Below are positions 22,453 through 33,893 of a stretch of 64,000 nt of DNA, one piece after another. The notes beneath the pieces are model-generated. The model searched no databases and had not been told where the DNA came from. It was given only the letters and a program-made list of their open reading frames with translations. This DNA is from Cyanophora paradoxa (Eukaryota; Glaucocystophyceae; Cyanophorales; Cyanophoraceae), in NCBI GenBank assembly GCA_004431415.1, contig QPMI01000163.1, positions 124,001 through 188,000 of the forward strand. Reading direction: 5' to 3'. Positions within the stretch are counted from its first letter, which is position 1; the number at the start of each line of letters is the position of its first letter. Position numbers and translations under genes: made by a program.

Positions 22453-23576
22453 GGGCGCGGCAGCAGGTGCCAGCTGCGCAGCCTGCGCAACAAGAGCAAC
22501 AGCAGCCGCAACAACAGCAGCAGCAGCAGTGGGTGCGCCAGCCTCCCCCGCTGGAGCCGGGCGCGAGCCTGGAGGAGCAGAAGCAGCACCAGCAGTGGGT
22601 GCGGCAGCAGGCGCAGCGCGCGCAGCCGGTGCAGCAGCAACAACAGCAGTGGACCCGGCAGCAGGCGCCGGCCGCGCAGCCGGCCTCTCAGCAGCAGTGG
22701 GATCGGCAGCAGCAGTGGAGTCGCCAGCAGGCGCCGGCGCAGGCGGAGCAGGATCAGCAGCAGTGGACCCGGCAGCAGGCAGCACCGGGCCAGCAGCCGG
22801 CGCAGCAGCAGTGGGCGCGGCAGCAGGCGGCAACAGCGCAGCAGCCGGCGCAGCAGCAGTGGGCGCGGCAGCAGGCCGCGCCCGCGCAGCCGGCGCAGGC
22901 GGCGCAGCAGCCGCAGCAGTGGGCGCAGAAGCAGGCGGCGGGGGCAGAGCAGCGGTGGCAGCAGCCGGCGCGGCTGCAGCACGAGGCGGAGGCGCCGCGG
23001 GCGGCGGCACCTGCCGCGAAGAAGCAGGCGGCGAGCCACGCGGCGGCGACGGGCCCGGCGGCCGGCGTGCACCTCATCAAGATGGACGTCGAGGGCTTCG
23101 AGGCCCGCGTCCTCACCGGCGTCCGCCCCCTGCCCCCCGCCGCCCTTCCGCCGCCCGAGCGGCGCCTCACGCCGCGCAGGGGGCCCGCCTCATGGAGCGC
23201 CTGCGCCCGCGCTACATCGTCCTCGAGCTCTCCTCCTCCATGGCGCGCGCCGGGCGGGGCGGGGGCCCGCCCGCGGGGCGCCGCCGGCCTGACGGGAGGC
23301 GGGGGGCAGATGAACGTGCAGGGGTGCAGCTACCGGCGGGTGATGGAGGTGCTGGTGCAGGACAGCGGCTACTGCGCCTACGAGGACCCGTACCTCTCGG
23401 CCCCCATCACCGCCTCCGGCATCATGGCCCGCCCCCTTCGCCTCCCCTTCCGTCTCACGTCGCCGCCGGGCGCGCTGACGGGCCGCGCCGCGCAGGAGTG
23501 GTCCTGGCGGGCCGCCCAGAAGGGCACCAACGACGTCTTCTTCGTCCGCCGCGACCTCGCCCGCGGGCCCTGCTAG
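20617..23576 (+). CDS. FkbM-family methyltransferase, type II membrane protein with Gln/Trp-repeat insert
   Basis: FkbM (Methyltransf_21) proteins are SAM-dependent methyltransferases; in eukaryotes many are Golgi or ER type II proteins acting on glycans or lipids. The start is ATG 20617. A basic N-terminus (MFRNPIVRRLRRLRRVLLRR) precedes one membrane segment (VGLAGALPILTIVLVIRSAL). The catalytic domain has AHILTFMESVLAGE, VVVDV, IGANIGVFSLYAAAMGHVVY, SFEPF, LAAGVLRNGFEDRVRVYPVA and, much later, HLIKMDVEGFEARVL, RYIVLELSSSMAR and NDVFFVRRDLARGPC. Between the two halves lies a low-complexity insert of several hundred residues with a run of about 22 Gln and many QQWxRQQA units. The methyl acceptor is unknown. 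Confidence 0.8.
22387..22940 (+). repeat. CAG tract and degenerate QQWxRQQA-coding minisatellite
   Basis: A (CAG)n run of about 22 units begins near 22387. It is followed by about nine degenerate copies coding QQW[A/V/T/D/S]RQQ with Ala/Pro spacers, for example near 22450, 22530, 22595, 22650, 22695 and 22865. It is in frame within the FkbM-family gene. CAG tracts of this kind are prone to length change. Confidence 0.9.
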
Positions 23577-23891
23577 ACGGGCCAGCCGCCGCCCTGCGAG
23601 GACCACTTGTCTCCGCGAGGCCCGCCCCCCTTTCCCTTCGCACTTCCCACTTTTGTTCGATGTTTTATGCATAAGACCACACGATACTGCGCCTGCACTA
23701 CGCACGAGACGCGTCTGCTGCTGGGAACGACGTTGAAAGCGAAAAGCGAAAGAGGCTTGACTGAAACTTTGAAAAGCGGCTGCCATGAAATGTGGAATTT
23801 AAAAGCTGTCAGCATGCTGGCCACAGAGTACATTCGGATCCGGAAAGAGCGAGAACGTCCGGCGGGGCGGGGGGACCCCACAGCTCGACAC

Positions 23892-25977
23892 CTAGAACTG
23901 GCCGCGGTTGCGGATGCGGGAGAGGGACTTGCAGAAGGGCGGGCGCGCTTGGGCGAGCCAGGTCATCATGTCGCGGATGACGCCCGGCTTGTGCGAGATC
24001 CGTTTCCGGTGCCGCACCAGCGTCTGCCCCCGCCCGTCACGCCCCGGCCCCCTCGAGGCCGGCGACTCGTGGTCGCCGGGCGCCGGCGCGATACCTTGTC
24101 GATCTGCCACGGGCGCGCGGGGTAAGCGGGGTCCGGTAAGACGGAAGCTAGACGCTGAGAAGGCGGGGGCCGCCGGCCGGGCGTGTGCGCACGATGGCGA
24201 TGCGGTTGAAGAGGCAGCTCTCCGTGTTCTGCGGGTGCCGGCCCCGCACGTCTGGGCGGGCGCGCAGGGCGCAGGGCGGGCTGGCGGGGCGCACGTCGTA
24301 GCCGTATCCCTGTGCACCACATCCGCGGGCGCACATTGGTACTGCACAGAACAGCACGGGCGGGGCGTGCGCACCCAGTAGTTGTAGTCGGCATGGATGA
24401 CGTGCCGCCAGAACTGCTTGCCGCTCGCGGGCCGGTCCAAGGGCGGGCGGGCGGGCGGCAGGGGCGGGGCGGGCGGCGCGCCTGGACCCACGCGTCGCGC
24501 TGGAAGACGGGCACCATGATCTGCGCACTCTCAGGGGCGTAAAGGCGCAGGCATACGGCCCTCGGCCCCGAGCCCGCCGCGCGGACCTCGACGAAATCCG
24601 TCCACCTGCGGACGTGCGCCGCTCAGCGGGGCGCGGGGGGCGGGCGGAGCCCAGGAGGGGGCGGCGCACCGTCCGGTGTAGTTCGGGTGCTGCTGCGCGA
24701 GCGTGATCGGGTGGGTAATGAAGCTGTCCCGCGTCAGCGCCGGCTGCGCCAGCTGGATGCTGCGCCCCCCGGCCCTCACGACCGACCTGCACGCACGGGG
24801 CGCAGGGCGGGGGCGGGGCGGCGGAGGGCGGGCGGACTTGTGCGCGCGCATGGCGGCGAGGAAGGCGGCCGGGTCGAAGTCCGTCACCTCCAGGTCGTCG
24901 TCCCTGCGCCCGCCCCGTCGCCCCCCGCGGGGCGCGCGCGGGGGGCAACGGCCGGGCTTGCCACACGAAGACGAACTCGTACCTGGAGGGCCGGGACGTC
25001 AAGGGCGGGCGGAGCGAGCGGGGACGGGGAGAAGCTCACGGGGCGGTGAACTCGGGCGTCAAGAAGCGCTGCGCCCACCACCTGCCCCGGCCCGCGCTGA
25101 GGGCGCACGGGCGCGCAGCGTGCACGCAGGCGAACCACTTCAGCTGGCCCCGGGCCCGCACGCTGATGACCTTGGGGTACCAGTCGAACTCCTGTTCCCT
25201 GAGCATGAGCGACGCCCCCGGGGGTCCCTGTGCGGGGGCAGACAACAGCAGAAGTACCTCCCATGAGCTGTTGTCGTGCTGGAGCAGCACGAAGGTGTAG
25301 TTCTCGAAGCCGAACTTCCGGACCATCGCGTCCACGAAGGGCTTCCCGAACTGGCCCACCGTGATGGCGACAAGACTCTTCGAGCTTGGGGGCACCACCC
25401 CACCGAACTCCTGCGCCCGGCGCGGCGTGTCAGGCGCGCGTCGCGTGCACCGCTGCGCCGGCGCGCTCAATTCATGCGAGCCCGCGTACATAGCCGCGCT
25501 GCCGGCCTTTGTCGGGATGACAGTGCGTTGCTTGAGCATCCAATGTGATCATCCGATCTCGCGCGTCTCGCAGCGCTTGGCCGAGACGTCGGTTCAGATT
25601 GCGGACCTCCTCCAGTTGCCTGCCCGGCGAAGTGAACGGGGTAACGCGTCCCGAGATGGCAGAGACTTTACGCACCGTGATAGCAAAGATTCCCGTTCAG
25701 CGCATGCGAGCGCCGCCGGATCGCTCTGCGCGGCGATCGCTTTGTCTGATTCGACGAGAGCCTTGTCCGCCGCAGCCAGCGCCAAGGAAGTTGGAGAGTC
25801 GGGAATCGAAGATGCCGCTGTCAGCTCGTGTTGGCTGCGCCGCCCCCCCGGCGCGTGCGCCGAGACAGCAGCGCCGGGCGGCTGCGACGCGTAAACCACG
25901 ACAGCAACGGCGGAGGCGACCGCCAAACAAGCGACGGTGAGCAAAAGGCGTTTAAAGCGCCGGCGAGAGTACGCCAT
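23892..25977 (-). CDS. DUF707-family protein, type II membrane (putative glycosyltransferase-like)
   Basis: DUF707 proteins are found in plants, algae and bacteria; their fold resembles glycosyltransferases, but the substrate is unknown. The start is ATG 25977 (MAYSRRRFKRLLL), followed by a signal anchor (TVACLAVASAVAVVVYAS). Conserved blocks in order: KSLVAITVGQFGKPFVDAMV, ENYTFVLLQHDNSSW, YEFVFVWDDDLEVTDFDP (acidic DDD motif), IQLAQPALTRDSFITHPIT, YTGRWTDFVE, IMVPVFQRDAW, HVIHADYNYWV and NTESCLFNR. The order of F-x-WDEDL-x-x-x-x-FDP, I-SQPAL, TG-x-V-E-x-MAPVF and W matches DUF707. The stop is at 23892, after SLSRIRNRGQF. Several short C-rich introns interrupt it. The DDD motif suggests a metal-binding site. 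Confidence 0.75.
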
Positions 25978-26109
25978 GACGCCGCAAAGGCGGCCTTGAT
26001 CGAGGGCGCGAGGAGTTTCCTGCGGGCGGTTCGGGCGGAAGCTGGCCAAACAGCAAAGCGCTGGAGAATGCACCGCAATTCGTTGCGTGCGATGCCCGTG
26101 CAGATCGAG

Positions 26110-27778
26110 CGCGAGCTCTCAAACTGCGGAAACTAACCGGTAGCCCCCCCGCGGCAGGCGCCAGCCGACGTCGCGACCCTAGGCCTGGCGCGCGCGCGCC
26201 GGGCCCCGCCAGGCGCCAGCGTACGCGTACGCGTACGCATGTTCTCGCTTTAGCAAGAGCACCGCGTTACAGGAATCAGAAGTCGAAAATTAACAGGGCG
26301 AGCGCTAGCTAGAATGCAGTGACCAGCTACGGGCGAGCCCTGCGGTGGCGTGGCGATCGTCCGACTAGTACTGTCGGATGGTCAAATCTGATCCCGGAGC
26401 GCCGACCCCGCGCCGAGCGGAGCGCATGCGCATGCTGCAGCTGCAGCTGGCGAGGTAACCAGGCCGGCCGCGCGTTGCAACTGTGCTAACTAGCCAGCGT
26501 CGCCGGTAGAGATGCCGTACGCTGCAGGTGCAGAGCAGCTCCGGATGTGCATGCACCGGCCGTCGATATTTTGACCACGCGTACGGCCGCCAGCTCCAGC
26601 AGCAGGCGTCGACGTTCGCAGGCCACCAACTGCAGCAGGCCGCCAGGCTTCGGGAGGCAGCGAGTGAAGCACAAAACCGCTGCCAGACTGCATGGAAGTC
26701 ATGAGCGAAAACGCAGCGCAATGCGTGTGAACGCGACGGCAGTGATGCGCACTTGCAATGCCAGCTCGGACGCGTGGCAGCGCAGCTGGATCAGGGCTTA
26801 GTGATGCATGGGCCGAGACGTCAGCGCTGCGATGAGCTTCTGTCGCAGCGCCGGCGAGAGGAAGCTGCGAGCCGAAGGGCGCGTGTTAGCGGATCAGGGC
26901 GAAGCGGCCGCGGGCAGAGAGGCGCGCGCGACTGGGACGATAACGCACAACAGGCCGCCCAGCAAACAACAGTTGAGTGCTGTTGCTCCGTGGTAAACGA
27001 CCATGAACCTGCGTTACGGTTGTCGGCGAACGAGTCTGCGCACGGCGAGGGGCCTCGAACTCTTTCTGCGCGATGGGGCGTGATTGGCGGGTGCATGTGA
27101 CGCTCGCGCTTGAGAGAACAGCGCACCTTCGACCGCTTGTGCTTGAACTGCTGTTGCGCGAAGTAGCCGCCGGCCCACCTAGGCGCCACTCAGTCGGATG
27201 CGCCAGAAGCGCCCATCAGCAGTTACCCGCCCACGACCGCCGTCGTGTGCAAAACACGCTCCGGAACACGCCAGCCTCCTCGAATGGCCTGCTGCTTGTC
27301 GTAACTTCTAGAGGTCAGCTGGCAGCGCGACGCTCCGCTGGGCGCGGGCGCGCGCGCGGACGCACTAGAAGAGGCCGACAGTCCCTGCGTTCACTGCGAG
27401 CGCGTACGCCAGCATCAGCTTTGTGACCGCGGTGTTCATGGTTTGGTGGATCGACTGCAGATTGAATGCTGACTCGGCGGGAGTTGATTGCACCCCTCAA
27501 GCACTCAGCGCCCCTCGTGCGTAAGATGACCATCGCGCTTATTTGGCAGATCTCCAGTGTTTCTATGACGCGCCGCCTGCAGTGTGCATGTGCGGATGGC
27601 GCGCTTGCAGCGTAGAAAGTTGCCGACAATCCCAGCGAGGGCGGACGCGAACCATAAACCGCGCTACATTATGCAGGAAAAAGGACAAAACTTCATCGAT
27701 TGTACAGGACGGCAGCATAGGAGGCTGGCAAGCTGCCTAAGGACACAGCGAGCCGCTCCTACTATGAAGTCTGCTTAG
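26110..27778. other. Gene-free interval
   Basis: No exon chain with convincing splice sites or a recognisable protein is seen on either strand. Short alternating repeats occur (GTACGCGTACGCGTACGC at about 26220-26237). The open frames here are short and look like chance. Confidence 0.4.
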
Positions 27779-28295
27779 TCATCGCACGACTTCTTCCAGG
27801 TGGGGCTGCGAGACGAGCGGATTAGAACGAGAATGCAGGGCGCGAAATGGAAACAGTCGCTCACGGGAAGGGGCCGTAGCGCTTCGACGGGGGAACGTCG
27901 AACGAGCCAACGCCGACCTGCCGAGCGCGCCGTCGGCCAACGCGGCCAAGCGAAAGGGCAGAGAGCGTGGTCAGACCTGCTTCTCCTTCTTCTCGCCGCC
28001 CTTGGCAGCCGAGAGGAAGACCTGCGAAGGTTGATTAGATTATCTTCAATCACCCGATAGAGGCCACGCCTGACGGCGGCGCGCTGAAAATGCACTTTCT
28101 ATGAGGTTTAAATACCATTCTAGACAAGCTGAACCGGCCAGGCGGGCCGCCGCGTGTGAAACCAGGGCCGGCGGTTTGGGCGGGTCGGCGACGAACCTGG
28201 GTGCCGAACCACGAGGCCTTGGCCGGAGCCGCGGCGAGCTTGGCGCCGGCGACCGGGAACAGGGGGGCAGCCGAGGGGAGAGCGAACGAGGCCAT
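27779..28295 (-). CDS. Small three-exon protein (about 56 residues), unknown
   Basis: The start is ATG 28295. Exon 1 encodes MASFALPSAAPLFPVAGAKL and then AAAPAKASWFGTQ. Exon 2 (around 28020-27980) encodes VFLSAAKGGEKKEKQ, and exon 3 encodes PHLEEVVR before a stop at 27779. All three joins are phase 0 with GT...CGCAG signals, and exon 2 is preceded by a CTAATC-type branch motif. The Ala/Pro-rich N-terminus resembles an organelle-targeting leader, and the Lys/Glu-rich end is soluble. I do not recognise it. It could be a genuine short protein or part of a longer gene whose remaining exons I missed. Confidence 0.35.
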
Positions 28296-28795
28296 GTCTT
28301 CTTTTCTCCGAGACGAGTGTCGAGCGAGGGTACCCGTAGCCGACCAGATCCGGTACCCCGCCGCTCATCCCCCCACCTCGATCAACCACAGTGCCGCACG
28401 GCGCCGGCGCCTCTCTGATATCTAGCAGCTGCGATTCGAATTCTAGACTGCGAACTGCCTGTCTTATTGATGCGAAACGGAAGCACTACTAACCATTGAA
28501 CTGCCGGCGCCCATGCAGTACCAGTCTGCCGCAGTGCGCGCAGCGCCGTATACGTAGGCCTGGCCGGGGTGCTTTACGCGCGCGGCCGTACACATGCGTG
28601 TCTGCTGGCGCTTCCGCAATCCCGGATGCGCTCGCCCGGCCGCGGCGCCCAATTGCAAATTTCGAAGCGCCTGCACGGATCGGACGCGTGGGCTCGGGTA
28701 ATGGCTGGTGTATAGCTGTACACACGGTGCAGGTACAAATGGAGAGCTGTCCTACTACGAGCTGCGGAACCCGCAGCGCATGTACACGCGCGCGC

Positions 28796-31700
28796 TCACT
28801 GGACGGCGCCGCCGGGGACGGGGTCGACGGGGTGCTCGCAGAAGTAGTAGGTGTTGGCGAGGGTCGGCGGCGGCCCGACGCGGGCGGGGGAGTCGGCGCG
28901 GAGCGGAGCGAAGAAGGGGTGGTCGAGGAGAGCGGCGGGGCTCGGGCCCGGGGCGTCGGGCACGGCGGCGCCGGCGGCGAGGTCGGCGATGCGGAGCGGG
29001 GAGGCGACCTCGTCGAGGAAGGAGAGGAGGGCCTGGGGCGGCTGCCCGATGGTCATCCGGTGCCGCTCCAGCAGGCGGTACATCGACGCCGCGAAGTAGC
29101 GGAGGTCGTAGGAGGACGAGGGGAGGCGCGCCGGCGCCTGGTGGCCCCGGATGATGTCCGCCGAGAGCTCCCCGTCCGCCTTGAGCACGCGCGACGAGGA
29201 GGCCGCGAAGCCGCCGATCTTGACGAGCGGCGCCCGGTGCAGGTCCACCACGAACGAGCGCTGCGCCGTCGCCGTGTAGTAGCCGCCGCCGGCGACGCCC
29301 GAGCAGACGTTGTAGTACAGGAAGCGCTTCTCCGCGGGGTCCGACGAGTAGTCCGCGTAGTCGTTCCCGGGCGCCCTCATCCGCGCCTCTTCCAGCCGCC
29401 GCGCGAAGCCGCTCGACAGGCACACCGCTGCCGCGAGACGGGCGCGTGAGCGGGGCGGGGGCGGGGGGCGGGGCGCGGGGCGGACAGAGGTTCATGGGGC
29501 TGAGGTCGTTGTGGCGGAAGTCGAAGGTGGCGCCGTTGAAGGAGACGCTCTGCGCCGCGTTGATCGCCGTCACCACCTGCAGGCAGATCCCCCGCATCAT
29601 CTCCTCCACCACGTCCGGCCGGTTCTGCGCACCGCGGCGCGGGCCCGTCAGAGGGGGGCGAGGCGGAGCGGCGGGGAAGCGGGGGGGGGGGGGGAAGCGG
29701 GGGGGGGGGGGGGGGAGCGGGGGCGCGCCTGGAGCGGGTGCATCTTGACGAAGTCGTGGAGCTGGTAGTCGGTGGTCTCGACGACTGCGACGACGCGCAC
29801 GCGCTCCGCCCCATTCTCGGCGATCACGCCCGACTTGAGGGTCACGCTGCGCCCGCCCGCGCCGGTGCCGCGTCGGCCCGCGGCACCGCGGCACCATCCG
29901 GGGGGCGGCGCACAAGTCGAAGGTGCGGAGGAAGTTGGGGGTGGCCTGGCGGGCGACGTTGAGGCCGCGGTCGAGGCTGGCGGCGATGCGGCAGGCGCCG
30001 TAGTGCAGCGGCGCCACCTCCAGGTCGCACTCGAAGCCGACCACCTCCGCGTTTTGCCCCCGCCACTTGCCCTCCTCGTACATCCCGTCCGCCCCCGCGC
30101 ACACCTTGCGCGCGTAATCTGCGGGAACTGCTTCACGAACTGCGGACTCCACGAACTGCGGGACGGGAACTGCACCTTGCACCGGGTACTCCACGAACTG
30201 CGGGGTGGGGCGGGGCGGGCCGGTTGGCAGGGCGGGGCGAGGCGGGCGGGGCGCCCCGGGGGGCGGGCGGGCGCGGACCCGGCCGAAGTAGCCGAAGAAC
30301 TCCTCGCGGCTGGCAACGAGGGTGAAGTCGGGCGAGTCGAACACGCGCATGCCCACGCCGCGCGTGATCGCCCCCGGCCTGCGCCCCGCGCCGTGAGCGC
30401 CTGAAGTCGAGGCGGAGGCGAGTGCGTGTGGGCGCACCGCTGGCTCTCGCCCTTGCGGGCGTTGAGGAGTGCGACGGCGGCGCGCTTGCCCTCATCGGTC
30501 TCGAGCACGCGGGCCTTCTCGGGGGCGGCCCAGAGGAAGAGGTATCCCGCCGTGGCGTCGGCGTCCATCGCGTACCCCATCGAGAGCACGTCGCTGCCGC
30601 CGGCGTCAGGACGGGTGGAGGGGGAGGGCGGGGGGGCGGGCGGTGGGGCACTTGTGGCGGGCGAAGCGGTCGCGGAAGGGCATCATCTCGCTCGAGCGGG
30701 GCACGAAGACGTTGAACTGGCGGTGCAGCGAGGGCAGCTCCACCGTGTGCGAGAAGACGAAGTTCGCCAGCTGCGCGCGCCCGCGTCGGCGACCGGTCGG
30801 GCGTGCGCGGGGGGAGGGGACAGGGGGCGGGCACCTCCTCGGGGCGGAGGGCGCGGGGCATGTCGGCGACGGGGACGCGGACGGGGGCCTCGCGCTTCTG
30901 GGGCGCGGGGGCGCGCTTGGGGAGGCAGGAGCGGGAGAAGCCGGCCCAGAAGTTGCGGAGGCAGTCGAGGAGGTAGAAGAAGGCGGCGATGCCGGCGAGG
31001 ACGAGGGCGCCGAACGCCGCGTCGAAGTACGAGGTCCCGCCCCGCGCGTACACCAGCACCAGCGCCACCATCGCCACCTCGCTGCCCGGCCGGGCGGTCG
31101 GGGGCCGGCGGCCCGAGCAGCGGGGGCGGGGCGGGGCGGGGCGGGGCGGGGCGGACCAGACGTTGCCGATGGAGACGAAGATGCGCTCGACGGTGTCGGC
31201 GAAGACGCCGCCGAGGACGGTGTAGAGGGCGCGCAGGGCCACGATGGTCAGGATGACGGCCGCCTGCACCACGCCGGCCGAGGCGGGGCCCACGGGGCGC
31301 GCGAGGAAGGCCAGGGTCGCCGCCAGCAGCGCCTTCTCGATCAGCAGCACGGGGATGTAGAGGTAGCCCGACGACCTGCGCAGAGGCTCGGCTCGGCGCA
31401 GGGCGAGGGGCGCGGGGCACGGGCGTACGTGAACGACTCGAAGAAGAGGTAGTTCTGCGGGGTGGTGCGCAGGAGGTTCAGGGCGCCGATGGGGCGGGGC
31501 GGCGGGGTACGGGGCACCTTGGCGAAGAAGTCGCGGCCGGAGGAGGTGTCCTTCGGGAGCCAGCCGCCCTCGAAGGCGGCCTGCTTCTCCGCGTCGAAGC
31601 CGAAGGAGTCGGAGCGGGGCCCGCCGAAGGGCAGCAGGCTCTCCTTCTTGGGGCTCGCGAAGGCGCGGTGGGCCTGCTCGAAGACGGCGAGGCGGTGGCC

Positions 31701-33740
31701 GCCGATGCCCGAGGTGAAGCGGCCGAGGAAGGCGAGCGGGTAGACGAGGACGAAGAGGGCGAGGAGGATCCAGACGACGACGAGGACGGCGAGCTTGGCG
31801 GAGAAGCCGCCGAGGCGCTGCCTGAAGCTGACGAGCTCGGTGACCGCGAAGGCGACGTTGAGGACGAGGCCGGCGTAGATGAAGACGAGCGCGGCGCCCT
31901 CGGCCTGGCGCGAGGCGACGTACGCCGGCGTCGGGCTGCGGCGCGTGTCCGTGAAGGCCCGCCACGCCCCGTAGAGCACGAAGTGCGCGAGGGCGACGGC
32001 GACGAAGAGGAAGAGGGAGACCCAGATGTTGCCGTCGTACAGCTCCATGTCCCGCGGCGTCTGCCCCTCCATCCACACCAGGTCCGCCCTGCCGCACCGC
32101 CCCCGCCCGGCGTCGGCGGGCGGACTTCGGGGCGGCGTACGGGCCGGGGGCCGGGGTGGCGACGCACGACGGGGTGCGCGGGAAGGGGAAGATGGGCGAC
32201 TGGACCTTAGGCCAGGGCACCGCGATGTTGCAGATCGCCCAGCGGATGCCGCGCACGAAGGTGACGAACTGCGCGGGCGGGCAGGGTCGGTTGGCGGGGA
32301 GGCGGCGGGGGGCGGGGCGGGGCGGGGCGGACGTAGTCGGGGAAGTCAATTCGTAGGAAGGCGAAGTAGGCGAGGAGCTGGAGTAGAGAGACGACGCCCA
32401 TGGTCCAGCCGCTCCGCGAGCCCAGCACCGTCCCCAGCAGCGAGAGCGCCACGCAGACCACCACCACGACAGTCACGACGGTCACCGCGACGCTCGCGCG
32501 CGGCTCGGGCTCCACGACGAGGTGGATCGCGGTGTTGAGCTCGCCCGAGACCTCCCGCGTGAACTCGTACTTCCCGATCCCGAGCCGCGACACGTACGTC
32601 GTCGCCGCCGCGGGGCTCGCGATGAGCGCCGGGGCCGAAAACCCGGGGGTCTGGGCCCAGAGGTACGTGGCAGCCTGAAGGAGGCCCGGTGAACCAGTGG
32701 GCAGCTGCAGTGAACGCGACGGACGGGGTACGCACGAGATTCTCCGAAGCTTGGTTTACGAAGCGGACGGGGGTGTAGCTGAAGGGGATGGCGATCTCGC
32801 TCTTGGCGACGCTGCCGCCCGGAGCAGAAGAGCGAGCATTGACCGTCGTCGTGTCCACGGAGGCGATCTGCATGCTGCTGACGTCCACGGTGATCTGGTC
32901 AAACACCGCCTTGTTCTTGCCGTTCTCGTCGACGCCGTAGATCTACGTGAAAGGAAGCTCAGATAATCGCGTTCGACGAAGCGAAGAGAGGAGGGAAACA
33001 GGCGTACCACGTCGCACTCGAAGACGTACTTTCCGACGCCCAGGTTGAAGAGCGTGAGCGTCGAGCGGTCACTTAGAAACTGAGGGATGGTCTTCTCGGG
33101 GTTGACCGGCGGACCCGACAGCTACGTGAACGGGAAGAGAGCGTCGTTAGGTGCAAGAAGACGCGGAAAGCTTCATCAGCGGCGCTCCCACAGCGTGCTG
33201 TGCACCTGGTACCACTCGTAGCGGAGGCCGGCTTGCGTGCTCATCGAGCCCGAGAGTTCCGACTGAATGTTGACCACGGAGGACGTCTCCGGGTACTTCA
33301 GCTGCATGGCCCCCGGCAGGGTGACCTTCAATCCATCGATGCTCTTGGACTCGAGCAGCGACCGGCCTGCTCGGAATCGTGAGCGATCCAGCCCTGGAGG
33401 TGAATCTCCCTAACCACGCCGCTAGGCGCCCTAGGCGTCGCTAGGCCCGGACGCTTCAGAACCCCGGCCGTTGCTAGCCGCCGAGCGGTGCGGCGTGCGG
33501 GAACTGCGGGAACGCAAAGCCCACTTTGTTAACTTCAAAAAGCTCACTTTGCGACGCCTCGCTTGCGGTCACTGCGGTCGTTCGCCGGTCAGAAGCTGCA
33601 AGGAGGATGCGCGGGATGTACTCGGCGCACCGGTCGCTGTTAGACCTAGCAGCAGGAATGCCGCACAGGCGACCAGCACGCGAGTCTGCGAAGTGCAGCG
33701 GATCGAGCGGTCAGCGTATATACATATTCGCCGGAGCGGC
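28796..33740 (-). CDS. REJ-like / TRP-like multi-pass membrane protein with C-terminal kinase-like domain
   Basis: Exons read leftward. A probable signal segment (VLVACAAFLLL, near 33690) leads to ectodomain exons with REJ/PKD-like beta repeats: LSGPPVNPEKTIPQFL, LTLFNLGVGKYVFECDV, then KYEFTREVSGELNTAIHLVV. Next come about nine membrane helices, including VTVVVVVCVALSLLGTVLG, VSLFLFVAVALAHFVLYGAW, LAVLVVVWILLALFVLV, YIPVLLIEKALLAATLAFL and AFGALVLAGIAAFFYLLDCL, arranged like fungal TRP/Flc-type proteins. In-phase introns then join it to NDVLSMGYAMDADATAGY and a kinase-like tail: PNFLRTFDF, VVAVVETTDYQLHDFVKMH, FDFRHNDLSPMNL (HxDxxxxN catalytic loop), RFLYYNV and PLVKIGGFAASS, where GGF replaces DFG. 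The stop is at 28796. The 5' end is uncertain, and the fusion rests on splice phase alone. Confidence 0.6.
29676..29718 (-). other. Long homopolymer G tracts inside an intron of the channel/kinase gene
   Basis: The plus strand carries runs of 13 and 16 or more G separated by AAGC, which is a C-rich polypyrimidine tract on the coding (minus) strand. It sits in the intron upstream of the acceptor before NRPDVVEEM. It could form G-quadruplexes and is liable to sequencing length error. Confidence 0.7.
30119..30201 (-). other. Six closely spaced candidate 3' splice acceptors (tandem GCAG)
   Basis: On the minus strand, GCAG occurs six times within 83 bp (plus-strand CTGC at 30119, 30128, 30140, 30156, 30170 and 30198), just after a C-rich intron of the channel/kinase gene. 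The spacers are near-repeats of TTCGTGGAGT and TTCCCG. The most upstream acceptor would add residues reading QFVEYPVQGAVPVPQFVES; later ones shorten this linker. Confidence 0.6.
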
Positions 33741-33893
33741 CTCCGACATCCGAGCTTCTCCCTCGGCGAACCTGCATCGCGGCTGGCGTGTCCGGGGCCT
33801 TGTTCCGGCACAGTCCGGGACTGGGCTTCTTCCGAATGCGTACCCCGCAAGTCAACTTCTTAGTTTCTTCTAAGCCGCTTCTTCTGTCTGCGA

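Noticed and set aside
22387-22940. CAG-repeat stretch as an intron
   Set aside because: The frame stays open through the tract with a regular protein pattern (QQWxRQQA), and no matching donor/acceptor pair with the usual C-rich body is seen around it.
26365-27630. Several 60-120 codon frames between the DUF707 and small-protein genes
   Set aside because: They overlap on both strands, have biased composition, and show no splice-linked continuation or family resemblance.
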